Shown: one piece after another, positions 1-11,375 of the stretch | Layout: every line of letters begins with the position of its first letter | Position numbering within the stretch: position 1 is the stretch's first letter | Assembly (NCBI GenBank): GCA_023101725.1 | Contig: JALJCO010003469.1 | Location: 62,001-126,000, forward strand | DNA length: 64,000 nucleotides | From: Atherinomorus stipes | Lineage: Eukaryota > Chordata > Actinopteri > Atheriniformes > Atherinidae | Direction: 5' to 3' | Notes under the pieces: model-generated | Databases searched by the model: none | What the model saw: the letters and a program-made list of their open reading frames with translations, nothing else | What the model was told of the DNA's origin: nothing | Position numbers and translations under genes: made by a program

Positions 1-1085
1 GCAAATCTCTGAAGGACTGTGAAGCACAATTATATTTAATTTTCCTTGAGTAGATTGTGTTTTACAACTAAGTGAAAATGTAAATTTTCTCATATTTCTT
101 TTTTATTTATGTAAATATACTCCTTTCCTCAGATGTTGACCAGGAAAAATATTTCGGACGATTTCTTTTGTATCCCTTTATTTGTTCTCCAGTTTTAAAT
201 AATGTCACATTCCAGATGCTCTCTCTGCCACGTGTGTTTAAGGTGGTTGAATTCACTTTTAAATATGCCTTTTCTCTAGAGGTCTCAGCCCCTTGTGATG
301 TGACCCGCATGACTAATTCCATTTAAAGGGAAATAACATGCATTAGGGCTCTCACTTTTCTGCCTTTCATTTGCATAATTTTGTTTGGCAACTTGGAAAA
401 GGGCCATTAACAGCACCAAGACGCACGCTGTAAAGCATGGGGGCAGAGGCAGATCAATATTATATTTCAGCGCCTTTAGCAGCATCGGGGTCCAGATCAG
501 GATGCATTTAATGATTCACACTCACGCAGAAGCTGTGCGATGCTACCGTTAGTTTCTGATAAAGAAACACCTCTTGTACCTCCTCTCTTAATCTCTAACA
601 GACACATTGCTCGATCAATAGTCTTTTACTTTTTTTGTTGCAAAGAAAAGATTGATTGCCAGCAGTTGGCTTGTGTTCACTCTCACTTCTTGTACTCCTC
701 ATTATTGTTTCAATTAGGTATTCTCTTGAGAGCTTATTCAGGGCGGCAGTGAAACGCAGTGACCTCCTGTGATTCACACCAAACACCAGATGTTTGGCAC
801 AATAACCTCTGACACCGACTCCATTCAGGTCAAGGAATAAAAACACCAGCCGAACAAGTGGATTAAGCTGGGAAGGGGGGGGGGAGTCTGTCAGCGGGAC
901 GCAGTGGGATGACCGGGGGAAGTTGTGACTCATGCCAGTGAGGAGGAAATAATCACAATGTTACCTTCTCATGAAATATTAAGTGCCCTGTTCTTATTTT
1001 AGCCTCCGTCAGAGTACCAAGAGCAATGCACGAGGGTTTTTACTTTCTTTTGCTGTTGTTTTCTTTTCCTCTTTTTTTTTGACAG
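1..1085. other. Sequence upstream of the ASIC4 coding exon; no gene seen
   Basis: No convincing coding region is visible here. The stretch is AT-rich and unique-looking, with a run of about ten G at 875-885. At its right edge lies a long pyrimidine tract (about 1040-1080) followed by GACAG at 1081-1085, which looks like a 3' splice site. The block could therefore be the end of an upstream intron, or it could hold the promoter. I see no TATA box placed so as to decide between these. Confidence 0.5.
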
Positions 1086-1399
1086 CTGTATTACTGCTGA
1101 TAAGCGAGACTGTGTGAGCTGATCAAGTAGCGAGACAAGCATTGAGAGCAGCAGCGCAGCAGCAGCAGCGCTGTAGTCACTAGGAGCCGTGCACGCAGAA
1201 GCAGCAGCAGCAGCAGCACTATCAGTCAGAGCCCAGGCAGCAGCGACAGCAGCAGCAACAAACTCTCTCCTGTCTTTTTCTCTTCTTTCTGGAGTTGTTT
1301 CCTGCTCAGAGGACGAAAGCCAAGGAAGTGGGAGGGAAGTGATCCAGGGCTGATAGCTGCCACTGAAAACAAAACCAAAACGCAGACCTGGCTGCCCCC
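1086..1399 (+). other. Probable 5' untranslated leader of asic4
   Basis: This GC-richer stretch lies directly before the coding start. I find no ATG between about 1080 and 1400, so the ATG at 1400 is the first one a scanning ribosome would meet if transcription or splicing begins near 1086. The left half is rich in CAG/AGC triplets, followed by a pyrimidine-rich stretch near 1262-1290. The transcription start is not known; the left boundary is inferred from the AG at 1084-1085. Confidence 0.5.
1146..1260 (+). repeat. CAG/AGC triplet-rich tracts in the 5' leader
   Basis: Three interrupted runs of CAG/AGC triplets occur at about 1148-1170, 1198-1219 and 1236-1258, separated by short unique spacers. 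They lie about 140-250 bases before the coding start and are not translated in the ASIC frame. Such tracts vary in length between alleles and can form hairpins in a transcript; an effect on translation is only inference. Confidence 0.7.
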
Positions 1400-1975
1400 A
1401 TGCCTATCGAATTTGTTTGCAAAATCAAATTTGCAGAGGAGGATGAGAAGCAGAAAAGCAAGCAGGATGGGGACAAGGAGAGCCTGATCGAGGAGAGCTG
1501 CACGCCTCCGGCCAAAGACTTGGCCGGGTTTGCCAACTCCTGCTCCCTCCATGGGATTAACCACATCTTTGTCTCTGGCCGCCTGGGGATCCGGCAGACT
1601 CTCTGGGCTCTTGCCTTTTTGACTTCACTAGCGCTGTTTCTGTACCAAGCGGCGAAGTGTGCCATCTCTTACCTGGAGCACCCTCATGTCACAGCTCTGA
1701 ATGAAGAGGCGACCCCCGAGATGGTTTTCCCCGCTGTGACCATCTGCAACATCAACCGCTTTCGCTTCTCTGCACTCACTGATGCTGACATCTATCACCT
1801 GGCTAACTTGACAGGTCTGCCCCCCAAAAACAGAGATGGGCACAAACCCACTGATTTAATGTACCCTGCGCCTGACATGCAGGACATCTTCAACAGGACG
1901 GGACATCAGTTAGAAGAGATGCTGATGAGCTGCAATTTCAGTGGACAGAACTGCTCAGTGGAGGACTTCTCTGTG
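1400..1975 (+). CDS. asic4: Acid-sensing ion channel 4, first coding exon (partial)
   Basis: ASIC4 belongs to the ENaC/degenerin family of trimeric plasma-membrane channels. ASIC1-3 form proton-gated sodium channels in neurons, while ASIC4 gives little or no proton current alone and is thought to be modulatory (family knowledge). The exon encodes 192 complete codons. Residues 1-65 are cytoplasmic and start MPIEFVCKIKFAEEDEK, close to vertebrate ASIC4; they include the conserved His51-Gly52 gating motif. About residues 67-88 form the first membrane helix. The extracellular part follows with FPAVTICN (110-117), four N-glycosylation sequons (N136, N165, N179, N184) and Cys178 and Cys185. The ATG at 1400 matches the family's N-terminus and has no upstream ATG in the leader. 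The reading frame runs past the exon to a stop at 2048, but the protein match ends at the GTGAGT donor. The finger, thumb and palm domains, the second helix and the C-terminus would lie beyond the window. Teleosts have asic4a and asic4b; this looks more like asic4a, but I cannot settle that by eye. Confidence 0.95.
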
Positions 1976-1981
1976 GTGAGT
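1976..1981 (+). other. 5' splice site of the ASIC4 exon
   Basis: The exon ends GTG and the intron starts GTGAGT, a near-consensus donor. The break falls between codons (phase 0) after Val192 in the FSV motif, where the similarity to ASIC4 proteins stops. Downstream residues in the open frame (SAKVSSTSAF) no longer resemble the family. Confidence 0.85.
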
Positions 1982-4228
1982 GCAAAAGTTTCTTCAACTT
2001 CTGCTTTTGCTCGACTCCTCAAAGATTGCCTCTTTCTTGTGACGTTTTAGCTCCATCAAATGTTTCTTCTGTTTTCGTCTGTTTTCTTCTGATTCAGTTC
2101 AATTAAAACTTTGATCATTTGCAATTATTTAAGTGTAAAAATCTAACTTTACAGAAGTATCCTTGAAAGCAAGATGAACTCTTAAAGAGAGGAGGCATAG
2201 CAGTTGTCTTTATGCTCATCTCCAGGGGCCATGGAGTTCCCACGGTACAATCCTCCATGCAAGATTCATGGCATTGGCTCAATCATTGAGCTGTATCTGC
2301 GCTCGCTGAGTTGTGAGCAGCAACAGTGTTTCTCTTCACCCGTGCCTGTACCACAATCTGTTATGTCAAAGAACAAAGTCTGCTCCCACCGAAGGAAAAC
2401 AGAGCGCCGTCATGTGTGCTTGTGTACTTTTCCGAGGCGAAGCGTGCTCTAATGCCGCCTCTAAGCCCAGCAGCTGAGAGTGCATGGCAACGAAATTGTC
2501 ATCGAAAATAGCCGAGTCTCTTCTTCCTCCCCTCTCCATCGCTCTCCGTCGCTCCCACTCTCCCCGGCTGACATTGCACAGCGCCTGCCTCTCTCGCTCT
2601 CTGAGCTCTTGTACCTTTCAGGAGGGAAGGAGTAATGCTTCTTCAATGTTGTATTTCAATCTTGCTGCTGTTAAGATTAAATATTTAAAGACTGACATAC
2701 ATGATTTTTGCATTAGCTAGATTGACTAAAAGGAATGAAACAATTTCCATGAGAGGGAAAGTGTGTGTATGTGTGAGTAAGAGAGGGAATGAAGGGATCA
2801 GGTGAAAGACGAGGAGTTTGTGCCTGTGTTCTGTGTACTATTTATTAAAGGCACTGTCCTTGCAGGAGATGGATTCCCTCATCTCTCCTGCAGGAAAAGG
2901 AATATGCAATTGCTTTAGTGATGATAAAGTGCAGGTGTCAGGGCTTAATAGGATATGTTGAACACTGATATGCTCACCTTCCCGAGACCCAAAGATTTGG
3001 CCCTATCACGGCCACAGCAAAATATGACGTCTGATGTGCCAAATTACACCAAAGAAAAAACGACATTTCACTGCTTCCCTTTTGATTCCTGCAACACTCC
3101 GTGCGGCAAGATAGTTATCTTCCTTTGTTGTCATGGCAGGCTCTCTTAAGTTGTTGCAAAATTACCTGTGACATTAGAGCAGATTCCCCTTCAGGAAAAT
3201 TTTCACAGTCGCTCAATAAGGAAAAAGAAAATGTCATGCTCCCCAGGGGAGCAGAAAAGTTTGATAAAATTCTATGTGGAGCAACAACACGACACTAAAA
3301 GTTTAAAATACGCTCCCAGCATGTTTGATGACAACATCCCGCGACACTTTGACACTCACCCCTTCCAGAGGACATTAATTAGCAGACAATTCAGACATCA
3401 AAGACATGTCTGTCCGGTGTGGGTCAATGAAACGTCCTGTAGCTCTGTCTCTTTGACTTCATCACAGATTAAGATCCTGGTGAAAGTTCCCGTAGCTGCT
3501 GTTTCCTCTCTGTCAGCTATGTGATCTGCATTTTCTTGGGCTGTCAGTTAGATTTGTTACAGGCTGCTTGCTGCCTCTACGCATGACAAATCACTCACTC
3601 TGGAGTCCTGGTGGGGGAACACGACAGGGAGTGTGCGGTGGGAGGACTGGGAGTTGCGGGACCGGGCCTGAGAGCTACATGGGGGATTAACAGAGTGCAA
3701 AGGAAGCTCAGACACACATGCCTCCGTTCTGGTTTGTGGGTGTGTTTTTGTTTGTAGCTGCAAATCGCGTGTCATTTGTTACAGCAAGGAAGCCATTATT
3801 ACAGGTGATGTGCTATTAATCACACGCATGCATGTACAAACACACGGACTTCTGCGGGAATCGGTCATTATTCCTGCTCTCGCGGGGACCTCCTTCAGGA
3901 TTGGCTCCCTGTAATGTGTTTCCTTTCGACTGATCATACCGGGAGCAGCAGATGTTTTATGTTGGGAAGGGCCACATGCATGTGAGGCTCTTGGGAAAGA
4001 GGTGATGAAATATAATTACATTATTTTCTGACATGTTAGTTTTCTTGTGATCTGTGCATTGGACTTCTGCTTTGTATTTGTTTCATTTCATGCAGAATTA
4101 TTTTTGTTGCATTAAGGATGCAAAGATCAGGATCTCTTGTTCCTAATATTAATCACATTTTTTTCCTCAAACACGTCTTTTACTGTAGCTTTTAATTTGC
4201 ACTTTATATGTTTTTGTGTCCGCTGTTT
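1982..4228. other. Intronic sequence, no gene or repeat recognised
   Basis: Mostly unique-looking sequence. There is a GTGTGTATGTGTG stretch near 2761-2775 and CA/TG-rich patches near 3715-3745 and 3822-3845. No reading frame here resembles a known protein. Confidence 0.5.
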
Positions 4229-4308
4229 TATTGTCTTTTATCCTGTGAAGCCCTTTGTTTACCTTTTAGCTATTGAAAAGGGCTATATAAATAAAATTGA
4301 ATTGAATG
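4229..4308 (+). repeat. LINE-type 3' tail repeat, plus orientation
   Basis: The stretch reads CTTTTATCCTGTGAAGCCC, then a short spacer, then GGGCTATATAAATAAAATT and a short ATTG-rich tail. This resembles a very common vertebrate non-LTR retrotransposon 3' end. Reverse-orientation relatives occur near 33165 and 58185. The family name was not assigned. Confidence 0.55.
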
Positions 4309-5030
4309 ATGTTATAAAACCATTTAACAAAAATAACCTTGTAAAATTGGTGTTCAAATGGTTTTTAACAAACACTTTTCACGCAGCTTGAAGGTCTCAT
4401 TCCAAACAAAATACGATTTTATCAAAATTCCAGTGTGAATAAAATGTTTCTCTTTTACAAAATCTTTGTTTAGAACAAATTACAATAATAAAATGATGAA
4501 AAATAGAAAACTGATATGTATTAAATGATATTTTGTTTTGTGATGACATTGAATGCAGCGACTCACGCCATTGAACATACAGTAGCATGGTTGGGGTTAT
4601 GGGGCATGCTAATATGTGATTTATTCAAAAATACTGGTGAATTGCAACTAACTTGTTCATAAATAAGTGTAAGGTATATCAACAATGGCATATAAAAAAA
4701 AAAACCTTCACTATAACAATTCAAAATGTTGCATTTGGCAAAGAAGTAAGATTGATTTTCATGTTACATGAAGCCTGATCCAGGTTCACAAATCCACCTG
4801 CTTCAGACGTAATTCCCCTGAACAGTCCCTTCATGTGACGACTGCACTCAGCTGTGAAGTCGTGCTGCATTTTAAAACCTCATCCTGGACTAATTTTAAG
4901 AGATGTCCAATATTATTGGTCTGCCATTATGATTGGCCACTGTTGGCATGAAATGTAACATCAGAAATTAATAGAATTGTTTTTTACTTTGTTAATGACA
5001 CAATGTTTACAGTACACATCATGCACATAT
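4309..5030. other. AT-rich intronic sequence, nothing recognised
   Basis: AT-rich sequence with short A runs (for example 4694-4704). No gene, clear repeat boundary or RNA was seen. Confidence 0.45.
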
Positions 5031-5031
5031 T

Positions 5032-5826
5032 ACTGTATACTCCAGACTAAGTTGCTCCGAAGTACATCAGTCAAAAAATGCCTCTTGAAGAGTAAAAAAA
5101 ACATGTTACACTGGACTATAAATAGTATTTTTTCTTGAATTATTTAACAAAATCCAAGACCAAGAAGAGGCATTTACCCTGGAAAGACAAGTTAGTCAAC
5201 TACACAATAGCACTCAGAACAACAGGCTGAATAGATGTCTGGTATGTTAACGTAGTTATTCAGCTACACAATAGCCTAAAGAACAAACCTGGAGGCTGAA
5301 AAGGCTAATTTAGCACAACAAGCTAGTGAGCCCAACAAGCAAATTACCAGTAAGCAAGTTCACCAAGTTCACGATCTCAATCCTGCAATCCTCTCTGGTG
5401 ACTTTGGCAGTAAAAACAAAACAAACAACAACAACTTGTGGCCATGCATCACTGATGCATAAAGACCTTGCACAATGTCAGTGTATTGTTGCAAAGGCCG
5501 GTGACTGATCATAAACATTATAAATAAGAGAGATTAACATGCTTTTTGAGGATTTGTTCACCCACACAGACAGTACAGCCAGATGTCCAAAATGAACTCT
5601 TCTTGCTGAGATAAGGCTATTTTAGGACCTTTGTTCTCAGAGCAGAATATAGTCACAAGCCTAGAGCGCCCTCTTGTGGTGTTATCAGTTATCAGTCAGT
5701 ATGAATGAACAATTGAAAATATGTTAGATTGTAAATAGTTTAATATATAAGTCGCTACTGACTGAGTTGCAGGACCAACCAAACTATGAAAAACTGTGGC
5801 TTTTATTCCAGAAAATACAGTATATT
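5032..5826. mobile_element. Non-autonomous element, copy 1 of the 'ACTATAAGTCGC' family
   Basis: The left end contains ACTGTATACTCCAGACTAAG and the right end CCAGAAAATACAGTATATTT. These are diverged inverted versions of a very common fish repeat whose ends read like 'GGACTATAAGTCGC'. Internal sequence (5435-5650) is shared with 63818-64000 in the same orientation and with 6480-6660 in the opposite orientation. No transposase is visible. Confidence 0.6.
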
Positions 5827-5954
5827 TCTAACTCTTCAGCTACTTCTCTCACTCAGAAAGTCAAAATATGAGAGGTGCAACCTCACAGTTGTCTGCATCT
5901 TTGGAAATGGGTTGATATAAGTATTGGAAATAAAGAGTTAGACAATATCGGTTT

Positions 5955-6001
5955 ATTGAATATTGGTAAAAAAAAAAAAAAAAAAAAAAGCCAATATTGA
6001 A
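5955..6001. repeat. 22-nt poly-A inside a short inverted repeat
   Basis: A run of 22 A (5968-5989) is flanked by GAATATTGG on the left and CCAATATTG on the right, which can pair as a hairpin stem. It lies between the two opposed copies of the preceding repeat family. Confidence 0.6.
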
Positions 6002-6280
6002 AATCCTAATCTAATTTTCCATCAGTGACTGACATGCTGTGAGGAAATACACAAAGGAAAGAAAACAGTTAAACTTCAGAGAAGTCCTGATGAAAAGATT
6101 CAGTGGATATCAGATAAAACCTACAAAGATAAAACCTACAAAGAATGCTGGATCCATTTGAAGCTGAAATATGGCTCAGAAATGACGACAGTAGCGGCGG
6201 ATCCAGCTTGTTCAGCTACGTTCTGAGCAAACTCAAGCGTTTCCATCGTCACATCCCTGGACCAGTTTCAGATTTATTTA

Positions 6281-6748
6281 CCGCATCTTCCGGATTATGT
6301 CGCACTTTTTTTATAGTTTGGTGGCTTGTGCGACTTATAGTCCAGTGCAATTTATATATCAAAATATTTACAATTTAACATATTTTTAAGTCTCAATTAT
6401 ATTGACTGACATGAGCCACGGAGTAAACATTACTTTCTAATGTCAAAAGAGGTCATTCTAAGTTTGTGACAACTATATTCTGCTCCAAGGGCAAAAATCC
6501 CCAAATAGCCTCATCTCAGTGAGAGGAGCTTATTTTGGATATTTGGCTGTACTGCCTGTGTGGTGGAATAAATTCTCCAAAAACATGTTTTTCCTACTTA
6601 GTTATGATGTTTATGATCATTTACAGACATTAACTTTGGAATTGGACTGATTGGGTCATTTTTAGCAGGAACAAGTAGGATATATGTTTTTTTCTGTTCA
6701 TGATGCAATTTTTGACTGATGTGACAAAATCCAGAAAATATAGTATTT
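6281..6748. mobile_element. Non-autonomous element, copy 2 (inverted relative to copy 1)
   Basis: The left end carries GTGCGACTTATAGTCCAGTG, the recognisable end of the family. The right end carries ACAAAATCCAGAAAATATAG. The internal piece around 6500-6660 matches the reverse complement of 5550-5650 and of 63890-63980. It is shorter than copy 1. Confidence 0.6.
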
Positions 6749-8016
6749 CTTAAATCGTTTCGGCTTAATTAATATGCTAATTAGCCATGTGCTCGTCACT
6801 ATAAATTGCCCAGTCACCTGACTACAGAGATCAGGAGCTTAGGTATATTCAATGAGCCTGGTACCGAATCATCTCCAGTTCTGACCCTGATCCAATACCT
6901 CAGACTGAATCGGGACATTCCTACTAATCTTATATTTAAGCCACTGTAATTGACCTGATTTGATTAGTCACTGCCTATGAATGTTAATGCTGTGCCTAAA
7001 GTGTGTGCTGTAAAATACTAAAAGCTTCTCTTTAAATTATTATTTCATCCCAGAAAATCTTAAATTGGCATCTGTGCATTTGCTGCTCATAAACTGGAGT
7101 CTTAAGGCCAGAGCAAAACATTCTGACGGCTCTAATTAATGATAGGAAAATACATAGTCATAACGGAGAAATTTGTTTTCCTCTTCCAGCATCGCGGACC
7201 AGCGTGATTATTTGACGTAGATAATAAGGCCATTCTTTATAATTAAAGATTACATTATTGACTCGGATTAATCACAGAAGATAAAGCTGATTCAACAAGC
7301 CATGACTGAATAGATTAATATTTTTCTCCCAGTCTAACCCTGAATGATTGTTCATCTATTGTGTGGTGCTGGGACAGAGATGAGCAGCAAGCCCTTTGGC
7401 TTTTTTTTTTAAACAGAGCTATGAATTGGTTTGCTTTGACTCTCAGCTGTGTTTGCTGCTGCATTATCAGATTTTGCTCTCAGCAAGGACAGATCCCCTC
7501 TGCATATATTCATGGCGATAACTAAACAGCTATAGGGTGGCATGTGAAGTGATCTATAAAAACCTGGGTTAACGGGGACACCGCTGAAGAGCCCTTCGTC
7601 TTCAATTTGTCATTTCACCGACTGAAGCCTCTGTAGTGTATTTTATAGATAATTGAATGTTTAATGGTGTAACCCAACAGCGATGTTTACCCCCTTATTC
7701 TGGTCTTCTCATCATAGAGGGAGGAAATCTTGAACCCCATGAATGTGATTTCATATTATAGAAAAATTGCACAAAAGAGGCTATCTCTATAAGTGCAGTG
7801 CTTCTGTGGTTCATCAGGAAAAAAACATGAACGAAGGAGGACAACAATTCAGTGTAAAGAGGAAAGGCAAAATAAATAAAGTCTCGATGGGAGCAATCTA
7901 AGGAATTGCAGTGCATCCCTCTAATGTAAGCGATAGTTGGTAACAGCAGTATACATCATAAGACTCATAGGTGCAAATACGTGGTACAGTGCTCTGGCTT
8001 ATGATGAAGCCATGCT
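6749..8016. other. Intronic sequence with a homeodomain-motif-rich block
   Basis: No gene or transposon was recognised. Between about 7080 and 7330 there are many TAAT/ATTA cores (for example CTAATTAATGATAGG, TATAATTAAAG, GATTAATCACAG), as seen in some conserved developmental enhancers. That role is inference only. Confidence 0.35.
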
Positions 8017-9426
8017 ACTCAAAAAAAATAATCAAATCCAAAAGGATGACTTTATGTAATTCCATTGCATGTAAATTTTCCATCCAATACATAACAGCTG
8101 CATTCAGCCTAATGTTTTTTATTGTGTTGAGTTAATGTGAATATATTGCATAAAGGGAAATTGGATTGAATAAAGAAAACACAAAAGTATACACTTTGGG
8201 CCGGATCTACTAAGATCTAAATTTGCGTGTAGTAATTTGCACATGCAATCTTGAATTTTGCACGAGGGGGCTGAAGCACGGTTTGCGGGTGATTTATAAA
8301 GAACGATCGTGCAAAAGACAGTGGGTGCAAACATGTTGGAGACGCCCCTATATGAATGAGGTTTTGCGTGTTTCGAGGTTTGCAGCTTGGCAAATTGCGA
8401 GAGACGACATTTGCAAAAGGAAATATGACCCAGAGAGGGAGATATGAGTGGAGGAGGGAGATGAAAATATAATTTAAAATAAGTATGATAAATGAACAAC
8501 AGGTATCCGTGCAGAGTGTCAGAAGTGGCCAATTTATGAGGACGTGGATCAGGAGTTGCTAAACAAATGAAAGTGTCTGCAGCTCCGACATGGTCTCTGA
8601 CATGGTCTCTATTATGCACGAGGCGCGCACTTTGGCACAATATGAACGGCTTCAGAGGCTTCGGCTGCCAAAATCCAAGTTGAAATATGATGTTGGCAAA
8701 AGGGGAAAATAAAAGACAATTAATGCAGCTTTAGTTATTATTAAGCTACAGCGGCTGCAAATGTTCCGTTTCATTTGTCCAGAACATTTTACACCCGTGT
8801 TTAATAGTAGTGTTGCTGTGGTGATTTTTGTTGCAATCAAAAATGAGAACAAAAATACTGTACGCTGCTCTCACTGCTCATGAATAAATATTTTGAGTCA
8901 GATTTGTGTGTGTCCTTCTCAGAAGTTGAAGTCTTTTGTACGCAAAGCTGCAAGTTTACAGCTGCTTTTCAGACGCACTAAAAAAAAAAAACCAGCAAGG
9001 CAATGCGTCTCTTTGTGTGTGCTACATTAATATATTTACATTTTCTCCTCCCATCACACGCACAATTGCATGTAAACACCCCAGATCAGTCTGTACATTT
9101 TTCTGTTTTGCATGTGCAAAAAGGTAGCTCACTTTTTTATACACGCAAGCCTTTGGTAGATCTGGCCCCTTATGTATATGGCTCCTACTGTAGGTCGCAG
9201 ATGTACATAAAGTGTATAAGTTTTGTTTCCTTTATTCAATCAAATTTCACTTTATGTACCGTAATATATTCACATTAACTCAACACAATTTAAAGACGTT
9301 TGGCAGAATGCAGCTGTTTGAATAAAAGGTTTGCAATAATATTAGATGGAAATTTTACATGTAATTAAATTACATTAAGTCAACCTTTTGGGTTTGATTC
9401 TTCTTCTTCTTTTTTTTTTTTTGAGT
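8017..9426. mobile_element. Foldback element with long inverted arms around a second element
   Basis: The left arm (about 8017-8196) and right arm (about 9208-9426) are imperfect inverted copies. Both contain TGTTGAGTTAATGTGAATAT (in reverse complement on the right) and TTGATTGAATAAAG-like sequence. The outer ends are ACTCAAAAAAA and TTTTTTGAGT. No transposase is present. The arms enclose a separate element of about 970 bp. Confidence 0.7.
8197..9168. mobile_element. Harbinger-like non-autonomous element nested in the foldback
   Basis: The left end TGGGCCGGATCTACTAA and the right end TTGGTAGATCTGGCCC are terminal inverted repeats. A possible 3-bp target duplication CTT lies at 8194-8196 and 9169-9171. 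Open frames inside (for example minus strand, up to 8640) do not resemble an intact transposase. Assignment to the Harbinger group rests on the GGGCC(A/G)GAT-type ends and the short duplication, so it is tentative. Confidence 0.6.
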
Positions 9427-10880
9427 GTACAGTCTGTTTTCAATTTTCAGGCACAAGCTGCAGGATCGGGCCTAAGTTTGGTGTGACAGGGTGTGTTAGA
9501 TGTAGTTTTATCATTTCTTTATGTGTAGACAGACACATTTTTCAGAAGTGTGGCTTTTCCCTGTTACGACAAGAATGGCAACCTCAACCTTTGACAGTGT
9601 TTGTGAGTCTTGTGGAAAGTCAGGTGCAGGCTTTCATTTTCAGTGTGTTTGTGTGTGAAAATGTGCCGTGTTCATGTGCAGATGACTGTGAGAGTGACAT
9701 CTACTTCCCTAGTGGGTCCAAAGTCTGTACTCCACTTAGCAGCACACCCACTCATCCGCCCACGCACGCATACACACACACTCGTCTCCCCCGGCTACCA
9801 TCCTTCCCCCTGGTGGAGAGCTCAGAGTGTGGGAGCGTGAAAGTGACTGGCTATCTGGACTGGCTTCGTCTCCAGCATCCTGTCAATTAGCCATCTACAG
9901 TTCCACTGCTGTGGGAGTCCCTGCAGCTTAACATGCTGTCTGATATCTGATCCACACACACCCAACCCTGGAGGCCACGCTGAGTGTTATTACACCCCCT
10001 CACAACCCATAAACAAGCAAACACACAGCCTTTTCTTGTCTTTTTTCTCCTATTTTACTCGTCCTGCAAAATGCAAAAGAAAAAAATCCAAGCTGATCTC
10101 GTCTCTCTTGGAGTTTGGATCCCACCTTAAACACATCCTCCTGCTCCTCCTCCATTGCATCAGCAAAAGATGAATAGTGCGGTGAAACTGGTCAGTTACT
10201 CCTTCTGATATGCATCAGATGAAATCCACCTGTGACCAGTCGCTGGATAACACCAACATGCAAACATTTCATGTTTGTGAGGGTTTACCTTTTCTATCAC
10301 TCCCTCACCGTGCCTCAGCTTGATGAGGACAATCTGCAGCTCGGGGATGGCTTTTAACTCCACGATAAAGGCTTCCGATGTTGTGCTGCTGCTAAACCCC
10401 CTTCTCTAACCCCTGGGAGTCTTTTACTCACACAGACATTTGTCTCTCTCTGACAAGTCATACACCAAGCTGCTGGTACTGTTAATGTGGCTGCACACAC
10501 ACACACAGCAGCACAAACGTGTCTTCAGAGTGTGTATAGTGTAGGTAGAATGCTTCCCGGTACAAACACACAGGTCTCATCACAGATTGAGAGAGTTGGC
10601 TCGGAAGATTGATCATGACTACTGACTGGGTGCCCCTCCCTCTCTGGAGGATCAATACATCCTTCAGTCAGATTGCTTCCCTGCCCTTGCTACCCCAAGC
10701 CTGGTGTGACTAATTATCTTGTGCCTATGTTTTGGGCCCAGTCTCAGCTACATTTGTTAATGCTGCCAGAGCTGGTGAAGAATTTGATCTTTAGAACAAG
10801 ATATCTGTTTGTTTTAGCGTATATCCAGCCCAAATCAATCAATATACACTGTCTACCTTTTCCCCAATGGATGCTGAAAA
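9427..10880. other. Intronic sequence, no gene recognised
   Basis: Contains CA-rich and AC-rich patches (about 9738-9782 and 10494-10508). Open frames in this interval have no recognisable family and no exon-like borders that I would defend. Confidence 0.45.
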
Positions 10881-11095
10881 TATTGAGGAATATGAGATGA
10901 GATACAGCTTGTGGTGTGGAGGGGGGGGGGAGAAAGAGTAATTAAAAAGAAAAAAAAAAAAAAAAAGTAAACAAAAAAGACATAAAAGTAAATTATTGAG
11001 CAATATGAGATGAGTCACAGCTTGTGCTGTGGAGGGAGGTGGAGGAAAGAGAATATAAAAAAAGAGAAAAAAAGTATAAAATTGAAACCAAAAAA
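10881..11095 (+). repeat. Tandem duplication, period about 113 bp
   Basis: The segment starting TATTGAGGAATATGAGATGA at 10881 recurs as TATTGAGCAATATGAGATGA at 10994. It is followed in both copies by a CAGCTTGTG(G/C)TGTGGAGGG-type stretch, then A-rich sequence. The copies differ by substitutions and by length changes in the G and A runs. Confidence 0.7.
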
Positions 11096-11375
11096 ACTAA
11101 AAGAAAAAAAAAAATACTGTAAAAATAACTGAAAAAACTGCCTCATAAAAATACAATCACTTCAAAGATAAAATTTATAACTTTATTTTTACATGGATCT
11201 TTGTTATATTTTGATATTTCAATGTTAAATGAAAAATATTAACAAGTGTAACAACAATTACATTTAATCTTAATACAGTTTAAAAAAAAACTTCTTGAAT
11301 ACAGAAAAGCAGACTTGAAATAACATTTCCATTATTGTTTTATATGCAATTATGCCAAAATTTTGTGTATTTAAT

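Noticed and set aside
1226..1665. Two minus-strand open frames of 112-119 codons across the ASIC4 exon
   Set aside because: They are shadows of the real exon and its leader, with no family resemblance.
1976..2050. Continuation of the ASIC frame to a stop at 2048
   Set aside because: It runs past a GTGAGT donor exactly where similarity to ASIC4 ends, so it is intronic read-through.
8119..8640. 173-codon minus-strand open frame
   Set aside because: It spans the foldback arm and the inner element's terminal repeat and has no domain; a product of element sequence rather than a gene.
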